Part shown: piece after piece, positions 34,586 through 46,529 of the stretch
How the letters are laid out: every line of letters starts with the position of its first letter
Numbering within the stretch: position 1 is the first letter of the stretch
Assembly (NCBI RefSeq): GCF_965363235.1
Contig: NC_134842.1
Span: 8,397,112-8,461,111, forward strand
Source of the DNA: Mytilus galloprovincialis
Taxonomy: Eukaryota > Mollusca > Bivalvia > Mytilida > Mytilidae
Direction: 5' to 3'
Length of the DNA stretch: 64,000 nt
Position numbers and translations under genes: made by a program
Notes under the pieces: model-generated
The model's input: only the letters and a program-made list of their open reading frames with translations
Database searches by the model: none
Told to the model about the DNA's origin: nothing

Positions 34586-36318
34586 CTACAATATAGATGT
34601 AAACGTTATTTCTTGTATGCACATTTAAATATACAAGCATGTATATAGCTTAGGCTCATACATACAGTGTAAAATCGGATATAAAAATGGATCCGCCTCT
34701 AGGATTTCACAAAGGAAACCTTCTAACGGTTGGTCCTTTCATTTGAGCAATCCTATCACCCTTGGTGTGTTATATTACGAGCAAGAACTTAAAATATGCA
34801 TTTTTTCTTATTGAATCATAAAGGGAAAAATGGGAGTAAAATAACGAACTGTAGTTGTTATTTGTCAAGCCAGTTTATCTGAAAGTATTTAATTTGCCTT
34901 TTCCCTTGCTTTTATTTAAAAAATTAATGGTAAGTCCTTTATTGTCAATCCATTTGTTTAAGAAGTAAATTTAAAAGCAACACGCGAAACCATGAAATGT
35001 AGGCTTTAATAATGACATTATATTTGCTAATAATAGTTTTTTAGTAGTGGAATCTAACAATTTGCTACCTGAGTGAAAGAGGCAAAAGTAAAGAAAAAAG
35101 GTGAATTGTATCAATCTCAGGAGGCACGCGCGAGCCATGTAACAGTCAGTTTTAGATGCATGTACATCCATGTTATAGCTGTTGTGGAACTCATACAATC
35201 AGAGATGTGTGGTGGGAGTTCATATAAATTGAAAAACATCCATTGCATTTATTTGTGGAACTTGATTCATACGACAAGCATTCTTTTTGACATTCACGTA
35301 ACAACAATCAATATCGACACGGACAGTTTTTGTAAGCTTTGCCACGTGCACGTTGCACACTGTGTCGCTGCATATAACAGACTAGCGAGAACGACGATTC
35401 GTTTATGTGCCAGCGCATGAACCGTCGTTAATGAGAGCAATTTTCTTGACGACATGTTCGAATTCTTTAGTTATAAATAATTACATAACTGTATTTTTTG
35501 TACATATTGTAATATTATATTGTGTTATTATGTTTTGCAAACTTTTGTAATTTAATCTATATAGTTGTTCATTGAATCTCTTGATCGAGAAGAAATAAAG
35601 AAATGAATGAATTAATGTAATATCATATATTATCGTCCTTCCCTACGCCTATATCACCCTGCTCTGTCGCTCAGTAATTCTCATTTCAAGACTTCAAAAC
35701 GAGACCAGGCATTATCAGCGACGTCACAATGTGAGAGGAGAAGTTATCAGAGACGTCACAATGCGAGAGGAGACTTTATCAAGCTTGCTTTCGTCAAGCG
35801 TAAAACTGTCTTAGGGAGAGGAAAAAAGACCATTAATATAACGACAAACAGATAATCGGGTTTTCTACGTATAGATATCGTAAAATATCAGCCGCTCGAC
35901 ACAATGTGAAACTTTTTAGATCGTTCGCTACGCTCACTCGCCAAAAAGGTTCACATTGTGGCTCGCGGCTGATATTTTACGAAATCAATGTGTAGAAAAC
36001 CCGCAGCACGTTACTATAGGTAAGAACACGACATTAATAACTTAAGTCAACGTATACTGGTCAACAAAAGTAACGACATAGGACAATACATGCCCATATA
36101 TAACGGAATTAGTATCAAGGTACCAAGCTACCAAAAATTGTCTAAAAGGGGTTATAAATGCTTATAACTTGAAATAAAAAGGAAGTTAGATTCAGAAAAT
36201 CTCTTCGAACACGCGAAATTGGTAGTATTATTTTCGTTAAAACAAATTGTATGTGCTCTTGTAAACTTGCTCAAACTCCTGTCTCATTGGTAACTAATAA
36301 AATACTTTAAGAGTGTAC
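34586..36318. other. HCP copy B intron containing the left edge of unit B
   Basis: 34,690-34,800 includes a partial copy of the fold-back element seen at 39,437-39,607. 35,048 onward matches window position 1 onward. 35,625-36,001 is an insertion absent from copy A. Confidence 0.7.
35625..36001. mobile_element. Copy B-specific insertion ending in a palindromic element
   Basis: The flanks match copy A at about 540 and 555, so these ~375 bp are inserted in B or lost from A. The right part, 35,858-36,001, is an inverted repeat. GGGTTTTCTAC and GTAAAATATCAGCCGCTCG on the left pair with CGCGGCTGATATTTTAC and GTAGAAAACCC on the right, around a ~45 bp loop. A ~32 bp unit with GACGTCACAATG is also tandemly doubled at about 35,711-35,775. 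It resembles a MITE; no coding capacity. Confidence 0.6.
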
Positions 36319-36501
36319 CTTTCCTGGGACAGGTGCTCTGTTAACTGTTGAGGGAGATGGTATACCAAGCTGCTTCCAGTGACCTTTATCTAACAGCTCT
36401 ATCACTCGGAGGTTTATTTCCCCTACTTATAGAGCAAGTTTGAGATTCGTAGTCAGATCATGACGCTCTTCTTCTGTTCCACTAGTCAAAAAGTGCAATA
36501 C
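36319..36501 (-). pseudogene. hcp: HCP copy B exon with in-frame stop
   Basis: Same borders and length (183 nt) as copy A 894-1,076. The codon AAA after CTTGCTCTA in copy A is TAA here (36,427-36,429, plus-strand TTA). Other replacements relative to A include D to H and H to L. The rest of the exon is open. Confidence 0.85.
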
Positions 36502-37028
36502 CTGAATAGTAAAAATCATCAGACATCATTATTTAAAAAAAAAAACGTGAGCTGGAAAAAAAATTAATAAAGCATAATTTTATAATTACTCCGTTTTCTT
36601 TTTTGTTTGTTCTATTTAATTAGTCGAGTAATAGATAGTCATGCTATAGTACATAAGCTCCATGTTCGTGTAAAATGTGAAGGTGTGACCGTTTTCATCA
36701 ATGCCGAATAAAGAAAAACTTTTTTTATGTGAAATTCGCTTACCAAAAATGTTTGACAACGAATGGATGTATACGTAAGGACTTCGGGGAATTTCATAAC
36801 ATACTAGACAGAGAGACGGACAGAATATTTCATTTGTGTACTCAAAAATACAAACAAGATTTAAATATAAGTTAACATGTAGCCACACTGACTTATGAGA
36901 GATTTTCATTTATAGAGTTATCAGGATAACAAAACAAAAACCTTTTTTTTCTTATTTGGTCTTCTGACTTATCCACGAGGGAAATAAACCATTGAAATGT
37001 GATAAGTATGAGTTATTCAACGATATAC
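36502..37028. other. HCP copy B intron
   Basis: Counterpart of 1,077-1,609 at high identity. Small open frames are shared by duplication only. Confidence 0.75.
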
Positions 37029-37189
37029 CTCGTATAAGGAAGTGGAAACATCAGGGTCTTCTTCTCCTAGCGAATTAGCATGACAGGCGTATGCAGACAA
37101 CCCTTTAATTCCATAAATGGTCATGTAACGTATACCATTCACGTCTGGTCCATAAATACTCTGGTTTTCTAATACACCAACTTTAAGAC
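37029..37189 (-). CDS. hcp: HCP copy B exon (YGIKGLSAYACHA block)
   Basis: 161 nt with the same splice sites as copy A 1,610-1,770 and open throughout. It reads ENQSIYGPDVNGIRYM and YGIKGLSAYACHANSLG. Most differences from copy A are silent or conservative. Confidence 0.88.
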
Positions 37190-37922
37190 CTACATTTACA
37201 AAGTAAACAAAGTTGTAAAGATAAGTCGGTTATAATTCATTCATGATCAACACCCACCTTTATAGATGTTATTCATATCAAGTTTCAAAAATAAAGTGAT
37301 CCCAGATTAGTTATATAGTATTTGTTAACGAAGGCACGTGCTATGCAAAATTGTTCTACTTTAATGTTAGATTTTGAAAAAAATAAGTACTGTTTATATC
37401 AACTAAGACACGCGTTTCGCCTACAAAAGATTTTTATAAAGAAAATTTCGAAGTCTTTTGTCATAGACATAAAAAGCTGCAGCCCGCCTACAGGTGGGGG
37501 GTTTTCTTGCTGCGTTGAAGGCCCATTCGTGACCTTCGTCTGATTTCTGCTCTTTGGTCGGGTTGTTGTCTCTTTTACACATTCCCAATTTCCATTCTTA
37601 ATTTTATAGTAGGAAAATGATACTTAGAGGTCAACTGTCTACCGATTGACCACGGATTGACAGAACATATTTAAAGATTTTAAGTTACATTTAAGAAGTG
37701 CGTTGATCTTCGTCAACTTGGTCAATTAGTGAATAAATGATGATTGTTCTATTTCAAGCCGTAAATACGTGCATAATTATTCTTGAAGATGGGATTTTAA
37801 TATCAAACTTAGAAAACTTTTATGTATTATTATTTTTGTTTAATTATAGGGAACGTTTTGTTAAAGCTACCGAGTGTCTCGTGTGGTACATTTGTACCAA
37901 ACCACTGAGTCGAACTTTTAAC

Positions 37923-37958
37923 AAGCGATCCTGATCAAAGTTTACGTTTGTCAATGTG
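37923..37958 (-). pseudogene. hcp: Remnant of HCP exon, copy B
   Basis: Only the first ~36 bp after the acceptor TTTACAG remain (TLTNVNFDQDR). The remaining ~150 bp and the donor site were removed by a deletion that joins sequence equivalent to copy A ~2,498 directly to ~3,103. Confidence 0.82.
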
Positions 37959-38280
37959 CTGTAAAGTAAAAGCAAATTTTATTCCCAAGCAGACAAGATA
38001 CAAGATGCAAGATGCAAGATACAAGATATTTTATTGTGCAAATCACAGAGCAGAATAATCATTGTAATTACAAAACAAAGCATACAATACAACATAATAT
38101 TTGAACTATAAAAATTAGAAAATAATTGGTTTCTAATGATTAGTACGATTTTTATGAGATAAGGTTAATACAAATTGAATGTAGTAAAATATAATATTGT
38201 AATGATAAAAATGTCAAAATCTTGTAAGTAATACACCGCAACCTAGACCAAATTAGTCATGAAGTAGTTTAATATATAAG

Positions 38281-39607
38281 TATATACCTATATGGAGTTA
38301 TTTTCTTTCAGAACGACAGGTCATTCTTTTTCAGAATCAACCTGGACGATACAATATTTCAATGATATATGCTCAAAGGCATAAAATAATGACCTGTGTT
38401 AGGTCAATATTGTCCTTGATAAACATGCAATCTATGATTTACTTCAAAACTTTATTCGTCTAATAGTTTTTTGTTGCCGATTTGGAAATTTATTTTTTAA
38501 AGTTCAATCGATGATAGGTGTAAAAGAAACCGTCATTGTAGTCCCGCATTTTAATTTTAGAAACAAATAACGTAGAGTTTTGTTAATTTATCGCTACAAA
38601 GATACTACTATATATGTCAGATGAATTTAAATGTAGACCTTCATAAAATAAGTCAAGATTTAACATATTCGTGTGTAAGATTTTGAAAATCTTATTGGGT
38701 CAAACTGTATAGGTTGATTGATTTTTGGTTGCTTGTTTAACGTCTAGTGGCAAATATTTCATGCATGTTTAGAACGATACACACTGAATAGGAAATCATA
38801 CTGTGACCTACATGTATTTATATTCGTCTTCGTGTCAGTTCTTAACTTTTTTTTAAATTTATGTAAACCTCTTACTTTATCAAATGATCAACTAATAAGA
38901 TATTCTTATATTCTATTGAATAACATTAACGTAACTCACGAAAGGGTCGGGTGCGGAGGGTATATAATTATATCCTGATTATCTTTTAATAAAATGTATA
39001 GCGATTCAAAAGACAATCTTTCTGAATTTTTCATTCGATTCAAGTAAAATTGTTAAAAAAAATAACCTCTTTTCCGCGTTAGAAATAACATAACAAATAG
39101 AAAAAAAACATACCCCCTCCCCCTTTTCCATAAGCTAAGTGGTACAATAAATTACTTACAATGTGTCTTGTATTTGTCATACACAGTTATCGGATGGTAA
39201 CAATACACTTGTTTCTTACTTCATACAGTTACAGTAATATTTTTATTGTGTATGGATAATAATTTTTAAAAGGTTTATATCTAAATTATTTAGTGAGTTT
39301 TATTTCACATTCTAAATGAGTCGCAGGGCGTATTAAAACCTGAACGCATTAGAAAGGAAAATCCCACTTTAGTGTTGTCGGTAAAATAGGATACTAAATT
39401 TTACAAATCTTTATAAAATTAATATTTTTTTACGGTATATAAGTCAGATAATGCATATTTTAAGGTTTTTCTTGTCGTAGAACACACCTCGGGGTGTCAG
39501 GATAGTTCAAAGAAAGACCTCCATCCGGTCGGTCTTTCATTTGATCAATCCTGCCACCCCTCGGGGGGTTCTATGACAAGAAAAACCTTAAAATATGCAT
39601 TATCTAT
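38281..39607. mobile_element. Copy B-specific ~1.3 kb insertion ending in a fold-back element
   Basis: The flanks AATATATAA and ATAATGACACTTGTTAATG are adjacent in copy A (3,427-3,445) and separated here. The last ~165 bp (39,437-39,607) are palindromic. ATAATGCATATTTTAAGG and TTTTTCTTGTCGTAGAAC on the left pair with GTTCTATGACAAGAAAAA and CCTTAAAATATGCATTAT on the right. Between the arms are CCTCGGGGTG and GACCTCCATCCGGTCGGTC hairpins. No open frame of note. Confidence 0.65.
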
Positions 39608-40464
39608 AACATAATGACACTTGTTAATGTTTCTCCCAATAGTTAAAGTACTGCTTTATAATATTCTTATTTTTATTTTAGGCACTTAAAAATAAAGAAG
39701 ACAAAAATCTGTACAGAAAATTGCATTAATATTGCACCTATGTTCAAATGTTCTGAACATTTAGAACGCACCTCTGTGCAGACACCCATAAAGACTTTGA
39801 ACTACAATCTATGATATTGTTTTTTAGACAGACTCTTAACCACCATGACTATTATTTCCAAAAGATCGTATGGATTAGCGTGGTGTTTTAATTGATCTCA
39901 ATTACTTGCACTCCTTAAACCAAATATATATCTATATGCCCTAGCTGTCGTAACCTTACGCTATGCAGAACTAATGAGACATGTATTTTCACATCTGCTT
40001 TATACGGGCGTTAATTCTAAGTTAGTTATTATGACTTTTGTCTTTATTAAGCAGAAATACACATAAATATGAAACTCGTGTCAGTTATGAGGGTCTGGGT
40101 CGTAGGTCTTCATTTTTGTATTTCATAATTTAAGCCATTTTCTCTATTCAGATTTAACTTACCCATTATTTTCGAATCTTTATATTTTATCACCCATTAA
40201 ATGATCTATTCTTTAATTTTCATATGCATTTTCCTCTCATGATTCTTTATAATTATGGTTTATCATTTTCTAATCTCTAAATTCCCATAACCAATGTTTT
40301 AGATCAAAATCATTGTTGGGTTAAAAACAATGATTTAAGTTGATCAAAATCATCCTTGAGTTAAAAAAATGATTTAAGTTATTTAAAATGTCCAAATTGT
40401 TTATTCTCTCTTTTTGTCCATGCCCTATGTATACCTTCTTAAGAATATTATATGTATACCTAAT

Positions 40465-40722
40465 GTACAGTAGTTGTCGTTTGTTTATGTAATATATACG
40501 TGTTTCTCGTTTCTCGTTTTGTTTATATAGATTAGACCGTTGGTTTTCCCGTTTGAATGGTTTTACACTAGTAATTTTGGGGCCCTTTATAGCTTGTTGT
40601 TCGGTGTGAGCCAAGGCTCCGTGTTGAAGGCCGTACTTTAACCTATAATGGTTTACTTTTTAAATTGTTATTTGTATGGAGAGTTGTCTCATTGGCACTC
40701 ACACCACATGTGGATAATAGGA
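40465..40722 (+). repeat. Interspersed repeat family 5
   Basis: Longest copy of the family in the window: TAGACCGTTGGTTTTCCCG, GGTGTGAGCCAAGGCTCCG, GAAGGCCGTACTTTAACC, GAGAGTTGTCTCATTGGCAC, ending CACACCACATGTGG. It replaces ~80 bp of copy A (4,290-4,370). Confidence 0.7.
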
Positions 40723-40892
40723 TAATAGCTACTTTCCATCTTGTCTTATGTTATTGTTCTAATACTGGAGGTCTTGTTTGTTAGTAGGGTAACTATCTGA
40801 CATATTTTAAAATCGATACACAATTATTACTACGGTCAAGTTTGAAGGAAAAGGTTTTTGTAAAAGGTAACGAACGCCAATAGATGGCAACA

Positions 40893-41290
40893 GAAATTTA
40901 TAGTATATATGATTAATCAACAAGAAGATAATTAGTTTGTTATCAATAAAAATAACAGTATTTGGCAGTATAAATCGACTATTTACAATCCTGAATCTCG
41001 AAAAACTTACGAGAGGTTAAACTGAATATTGGTGCAAATGAGTGCAAGTTACCCATTTATGTGTTTGTAAAATAAACTTCATATTCTTAAACTTTGCTTA
41101 AGTAACAAAAATTGGAAAATGATCTAATTTTTAGTAAACTTGCTTGAAAAGTCTAAGAATGAATATTTAACAAAAAGAAAATTGTGTTGCTATCAATATT
41201 ACAATATTTGGTAGTACAAGTCGACTCTATACAATCCTTCCTAAAATATAACTGACGAGAGGTTAAATTGAACATTGATGAAAATGATTA
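40893..41290. repeat. Diverged ~200 bp tandem duplicate
   Basis: 40,893-41,095 and 41,098-41,290 are related. Both have a GTTATCAATA / GCTATCAATA block, ACAGTATTTGGCAGTA / ACAATATTTGGTAGTA, TACAATCCT and ACGAGAGGTTAAA. The first matches copy A 7,268-7,462; the second has no copy A equivalent. Confidence 0.6.
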
Positions 41291-41477
41291 TGGCATTCGC
41301 TTTTCATTCTTAAACAATTTTGATACTTAAAGTGTTTGATACTAGGCATAATGTACAGATATACCTTGTTTAAGTACATTGAAGCTAATTTATGATCATT
41401 GTGTTTGGTGTCCATAAAAACTTTTGTAAGAACAATGGTTTGATGATACACTCAAACAATGCTGTTGTTTTTTTTCT

Positions 41478-41530
41478 GTGGTCGGGTTGTTGTCTCTTTG
41501 GCACATTCCCCATTTCCATTCTCAATTTTA
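41478..41530 (+). repeat. Interspersed repeat family 4, fragment
   Basis: GGTCGGGTTGTTGTCTCTTT then ACATTCCCCATTTCCATTCT, a fragment of about 50 bp. Confidence 0.65.
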
Positions 41531-41834
41531 AATGTAATTTGTTGATTTTCGCGTCTAACCTTTTTAGAAAACTTTATCTTTGTGAAAATTGCAATAAATA
41601 TATTCATTTACAAACTACCCCAATACAACGGAAGTTCTTACGGACAGGGTATTCACAAATGCGTCAAACATTATATGAAATGTTAATTATACAGACAAGT
41701 AAAAATATTCATATGCCATGTTCAGAGAATCGAATTGCTACAGTATAAAATAAGACATCTTATATAAAAGAAACACACATTATATAAAACATGAATATAT
41801 AATAAAAAAAAAATACAAAAACACAAAAAAATAC

Positions 41835-41970
41835 TGAACTGAGAGGAAAATTCAAAAATGGATGTTCCCAATCAAATGGCACAATCAAAAGCTCCAACAC
41901 ATCAAACGCATGGAAAACAACTGTTATATTCCTGACTTGTAACAGGCATTTTCTTATGTAGAAAATGGTG
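41835..41970 (+). repeat. Interspersed repeat family 3
   Basis: CTGAGAGGAAAATTCAAAAA, GGCACAATCAAAAGCTCCAA, ACTGTTATATTCCTGACTTG and TAGAAAATGGTGGA, in family order. Confidence 0.65.
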
Positions 41971-42989
41971 GAATGAACTATGCGTGAACAAAACAAACCG
42001 ACATAATCGGTAAAAATATTAAAAATAAATTGAACTACAAGATACATAGCTTACTTGTTTTAACCAATTCTACATCGTAATAACGATAGTAATAATGAGG
42101 AGAATGATTCACCAGACTTTGAATTCTATATAAAGTTATCAATTTCTGACGTTCTGTCTAAGTGTGTAGTAAAATGACAGCATTTGTCATCTTCACAACA
42201 GCAAGTTCACACATACGTGAACATAATTGATTATTGCCTGACACAACCAGCAAAACCACTGGTGTAGGTATGAGTGAACCAATACAAATGAGGTTCGTCG
42301 ACCTTAAGCTGTACGTATGTCAAAATAAAAATCTACTTATATAGATCAAACAATTTGCTTGATGGTAACAGGTTAAAAGAAGGGCTCCGTTTACATTAAT
42401 TTTAGAATATCTCTTATTTTCATTATACATATTTGTAGTAACATTTAGTTGTCCTGATCTATGGTAAAATGCTCCTCCTATTTTGATTATCAACTGCGTT
42501 TAAATTTCCTACAGCAAACTTTGAGATTTTTGCTTATATCGAAATCGAGACAAAAGATGTCAAATTATTTACATTGTAACTGTTGGAATGCTGTTGTTTT
42601 GTTCGATAGTTATTAACAGCAGGAGAAAACTATTTTGTTGTTGTTATTTTGTGACTGCATCAGCATTACAGGAATATTATTTTACAGACAAGTTTGATAA
42701 TGGATTGTTTTATAATTGCTGGATTGCAGTCTTCTTTCAAATTAACCTCTTAAAACACTTATCACATAAAATATAGTTTAACTCTATCATACACATCAAC
42801 GATGGTCATTTTAATCATCATCACTGGTTATTAGTTCATTCAATTTGGAATTCGGAAAACAAGAAAGCTTCCTCGTATATTTCAACTAGTCATCCTACCA
42901 AATTAGTTGGATTGTTCATATTCTATACGTTTTTCTTTCATAAATATATTAATTGCCCTAAGTGTATAGTAGAATTTGCGTAGAACTGT

Positions 42990-43340
42990 ATCGGAAACAT
43001 GTTATAACTTCTTGGGAAGGGGTTTATAAAGGCAACAGTAGTATACCGCTGTTCGAAAGCCATAAATCGATTGAGAGAAAAAAAATCCGGGTTACAAACT
43101 AAAACTGAGGTAAACACATCATCTATGAGATGAAAACAACGAAACAACAGAAACACTGAAGTGCAACAAAAAAACAAAACGACAGTGCAACACACACAGA
43201 AACGAACTATAATATAACTACTGCAATTTTCCAGACTTGGTACATGACATTTTACTATAAAAAAAAGTGGGTTGAACCTGGTTTTGCGGCTAGCCAAACC
43301 TTCAGCTTTTATGGCATTGTTGAATATAACACTAACATGA
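42990..43340 (+). repeat. Interspersed repeat family 6, most complete copy
   Basis: Runs from GGCAACAGTAGTATACCGCTG through AAAAATCCGGGTTACAAACT, ACACACAGAAACGAACTATA and GACTTGGTACATGACATTTT to GGTTTTGCGGCTAGCCAAAC. Copy A has only the last ~85 bp (7,480-7,565), which implies a deletion in A rather than an insertion in B. Confidence 0.65.
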
Positions 43341-44774
43341 TAACATAACATAACAGGTAGTTTAAAATATACATGTGTATGTGTAATGTTATATATCATA
43401 TGGTTTACTTGATATTGGCGGTTCGTATACATCCTTGTCTGCAAATATACGGCTTTAAGCGATCCTTTCGAAAGCAAATCCATAAAAGGACTTTGGAAGC
43501 AGTTTTAAGTGTATTATTAATAAATCGCAAAATGTACATTATAGGCTGACAATTAGTTGTATTATACATGTACCGTTTTATTTATCAAAATGCGACTTTT
43601 AGAATTAACATCATTCACTAGGCAACATCAGATTATAATTTAATTTTGGATGTAACGCGTCTTCTGATTGGCTGACGTCGCTATGTTTATCATATCATAG
43701 ACACAATTTTGTCATGAGACCATGACGTCATCAACGTTTTTTCATGATTAACCCCGGTTTAAAATGGAATTTAGAATTAAATTTTAAGAAAAAACTGTAA
43801 TATTTTGTCACTCTATTCGAAATAATATAACAAATGTGGTTCACACTGTTAAATAACCCGCTACTGCGCGTTATTCAGTGCACCACATTTTTTATGTTAT
43901 TTCTTCACAGACAGAAAAAATATTATAGTAATTCCTTAAATAAAGTTCTTGATTTGTAACTGACATTAATGAAGTAAACAGTATAGAAAATTTAGGTTTT
44001 ATTGTTAACATATTTGACTGCACGTTTATCATGAAATTGATCATTTATAATTTCAAATTCTTGAAGACAATCTAGTATACAATATCGATACATTAGTTCA
44101 ATACAAACGTTGTTGTCCTAATAAACCAAAAAGGACCAAAGCTGAAACCAAACCGTGACAAGAGAAAAGGGTTATGTTTTAGGGTGTTGTGTAAATTATT
44201 TATTCTTTTAAAAATATCCATTAGAGAACACGTTCTTAATCAGTAAACTTACAATACCAGAAGTTTTAAAATAAGGAAAACGAAAATAGGCGTTCAATCT
44301 ATGAATACAAATTTGCAATATTTGTTTCTATCGATGAATTTGTTTGTCTTTTGTAAAATATGGCATTATTACATTAATTAATGTGTGTGCTTACTGTTTA
44401 ATGATTTTAAGTTTGCGTATGTCGTATATATCTTATAGTAAGAATTAATGAAAACTATGGAGTGACAGTTAATTGTAACTTAAATATATATATTGTATGT
44501 TTTGTTGCATAAAACATCAATAATTATTTACCAACAAATACAAGATACGATGCAACTAAACTATCTTCCCATGATTTCAGTTTCGATAGTACAACCAAGT
44601 TGTATTCAAATTTAAGAACCATTCTGTTGCTTATTAGACAAGTGTCATTGCACAAAGCATAGAAATTCTCCGTACTAAACTAAAAGACACATGATGATAG
44701 CAGTCTCAACACACTTTAAAAGCTTTCATAGTAGACTTGCCTATTGATATTAACTATCAGTTTAAAGCGACTTT

Positions 44775-44895
44775 CCTTATGAAGATTGTATACACGTGTC
44801 TATAACGTGTCCATCTGATTCTATGATTATAACATCTATTGTTAAAGATTGTATACACGTGTCCATCGGATTCTATGATTATAACATCTACTGTT
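44775..44895. repeat. Short tandem duplication around ACACGTGTCCATC
   Basis: A ~66 bp unit (ACACGTGTCCATC, TGATTCTATGATTATAACATC) occurs nearly twice. The copy A counterpart at 8,930-9,010 has a shorter, rearranged version. Confidence 0.55.
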
Positions 44896-46529
44896 CAATT
44901 AAAGATCACTGGCATTTGTGACTCCGAGAGATTATGTAAAATTGTCAGCACCAGATATCAGTTTGATATAGTCAAATGGTTATTTATCATTAAAATATTA
45001 GTCACGTTTCCAACTGAACTTTCCATGAAAACATGGCTGTAAATTAAGAAACATGTGGAAAAAATCCCGAAAGAGACTTTGATTGTATGGAAAATTTTAG
45101 TCATTAATTATGTTACAGCTTATTAACAAACTGGGAGAACTAAATATGTCACTATATGATTTTCATATATTTTTAACATTTATATGAACGTTAAAAAGGT
45201 ATTAATAAAACTTTGATTCCGAATATACTATTTAGTTCTACAGCATCATCGTTGATTGGTTTGTTGTATGAAATTGATTGTCAGAATTAAAATAAAAAAG
45301 GTTTCTACAATCCCTCAAAACATGACAAATACTGAAAATACTCATCTGTCAGATACATTATAACTATGTACGCATTGTAATCAAAATTAATTATATATAG
45401 AAAAAGTGTATGCTTAGTGTTGAGCAAGAGAATGCGATGAATTGTCAAGAAGGGTGAAGTTGGAAAACAGCAAAAACATATATTCTTCAATCATTTCCAA
45501 TTTTTATACTTTTTTTCAAAACAATTCGACGATCTATTTGAGTATCTTGATATTTTTTGTATTCAAGGTTTATATAAATAGACAAATTTTAATATATACC
45601 TACCATTTTCGGAAAGTTTGGTATAGCTTGCTATAGCAATAAACTTTCTTAAGGCATCGGCCTAACCGGAAAAGAGACAGACTATCTTACTTTAGGAAGT
45701 GTGTCCTGCTTCTAGATAATATAGTACTGGTGTTTTAAAACTAATGCATTCATTCCTGTTACCAACTATGTCCTATTACTCAAGATTATTTCCTAGTTAC
45801 CGATATATCGGACTATATTTTAGTATATTTTTTAAACTTTTGTATTGTAAAGTCTAAAACAAATAATTTTCATTTGATCAAATATTGTAAGATATACTTG
45901 TAAATCACAACTAGTCTCTTTAACTTATTCCTAATTCCCATTAGAAACTTTTTTTAAATTGATTCACTTAAGTAACAGGAAAGAACAGCAATTTTTAGTT
46001 CCATGTTTTACATTGCCTTTGTTACACTATTTAACAATTGTTAAAAAAATTGTTAATTACAGAAAACAGTTCCTGAATCCTAAATGTTTGTTCTTCGAAT
46101 TTTGCTATTAAAATACCGGTTCTAAATAAATCGATGATACTGAAAACAATGAAATAATCAGATTCAATTAAGTATAAAAACAAACATATTTAGCTTTTGC
46201 TTTTAATATACTTGTCACCAGCTGAATAATACATCTTAACAGGCTACAAATATATGCAATGATCCACAACGTATAATATAATAATAATCTGCTTGGGTTT
46301 TGCATAATAATTTAATTCTATAATCTCACAATCTCGGCTCAGCATATATATAGATGCATCAGATAAACTTCCTTACAAATCCTTGGGTTAAAACCTTTAT
46401 CTTCTGTAGAAAGAGCAGATATTGAGTATATGGCTTTGTTTTACTAACCTTTGGTTGAACCAAATGTCTCTCTGAACGTGAAAGGGCGATTAATACAATA
46501 TCCATCATTATTTAAAATGCTTGTGAATT

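Larger units (their letters stand above)
30086..37958 (-). pseudogene. hcp: Hybrid cluster protein (hydroxylamine reductase family), copy B, with nonsense codon and broken exon
   Basis: Minus-strand exons: 37,189-37,029; 36,501-36,319; 34,585-34,451; 33,794-33,588; 32,102-31,995; 30,586-30,086 (stop). All junctions are GT-AG, and from the second exon on all are in phase 0. Expected hybrid-cluster ligands are present: His in SGHDLMD, Glu in THGEMLP, Cys in TTNC, Cys in IGGCDG, Cys in GCAKYR, Cys in GQCND, and Glu/Lys in FEQKA (numbered H244, E268, C312, C399, C427, C452, E487, K489 in the E. coli protein, from memory). The exon at 36,319-36,501 has TAA at 36,427-36,429. Only ~36 bp of the preceding exon remains (37,923-37,958). 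The N-terminal Fe-S cysteine region was not found. HCP identity is certain; loss of function is likely. Confidence 0.88.

Noticed and set aside
41760..42047. 95-codon minus-strand open frame
   Set aside because: It is mostly the family 3 repeat read in reverse plus poly-A/T, with no domain.
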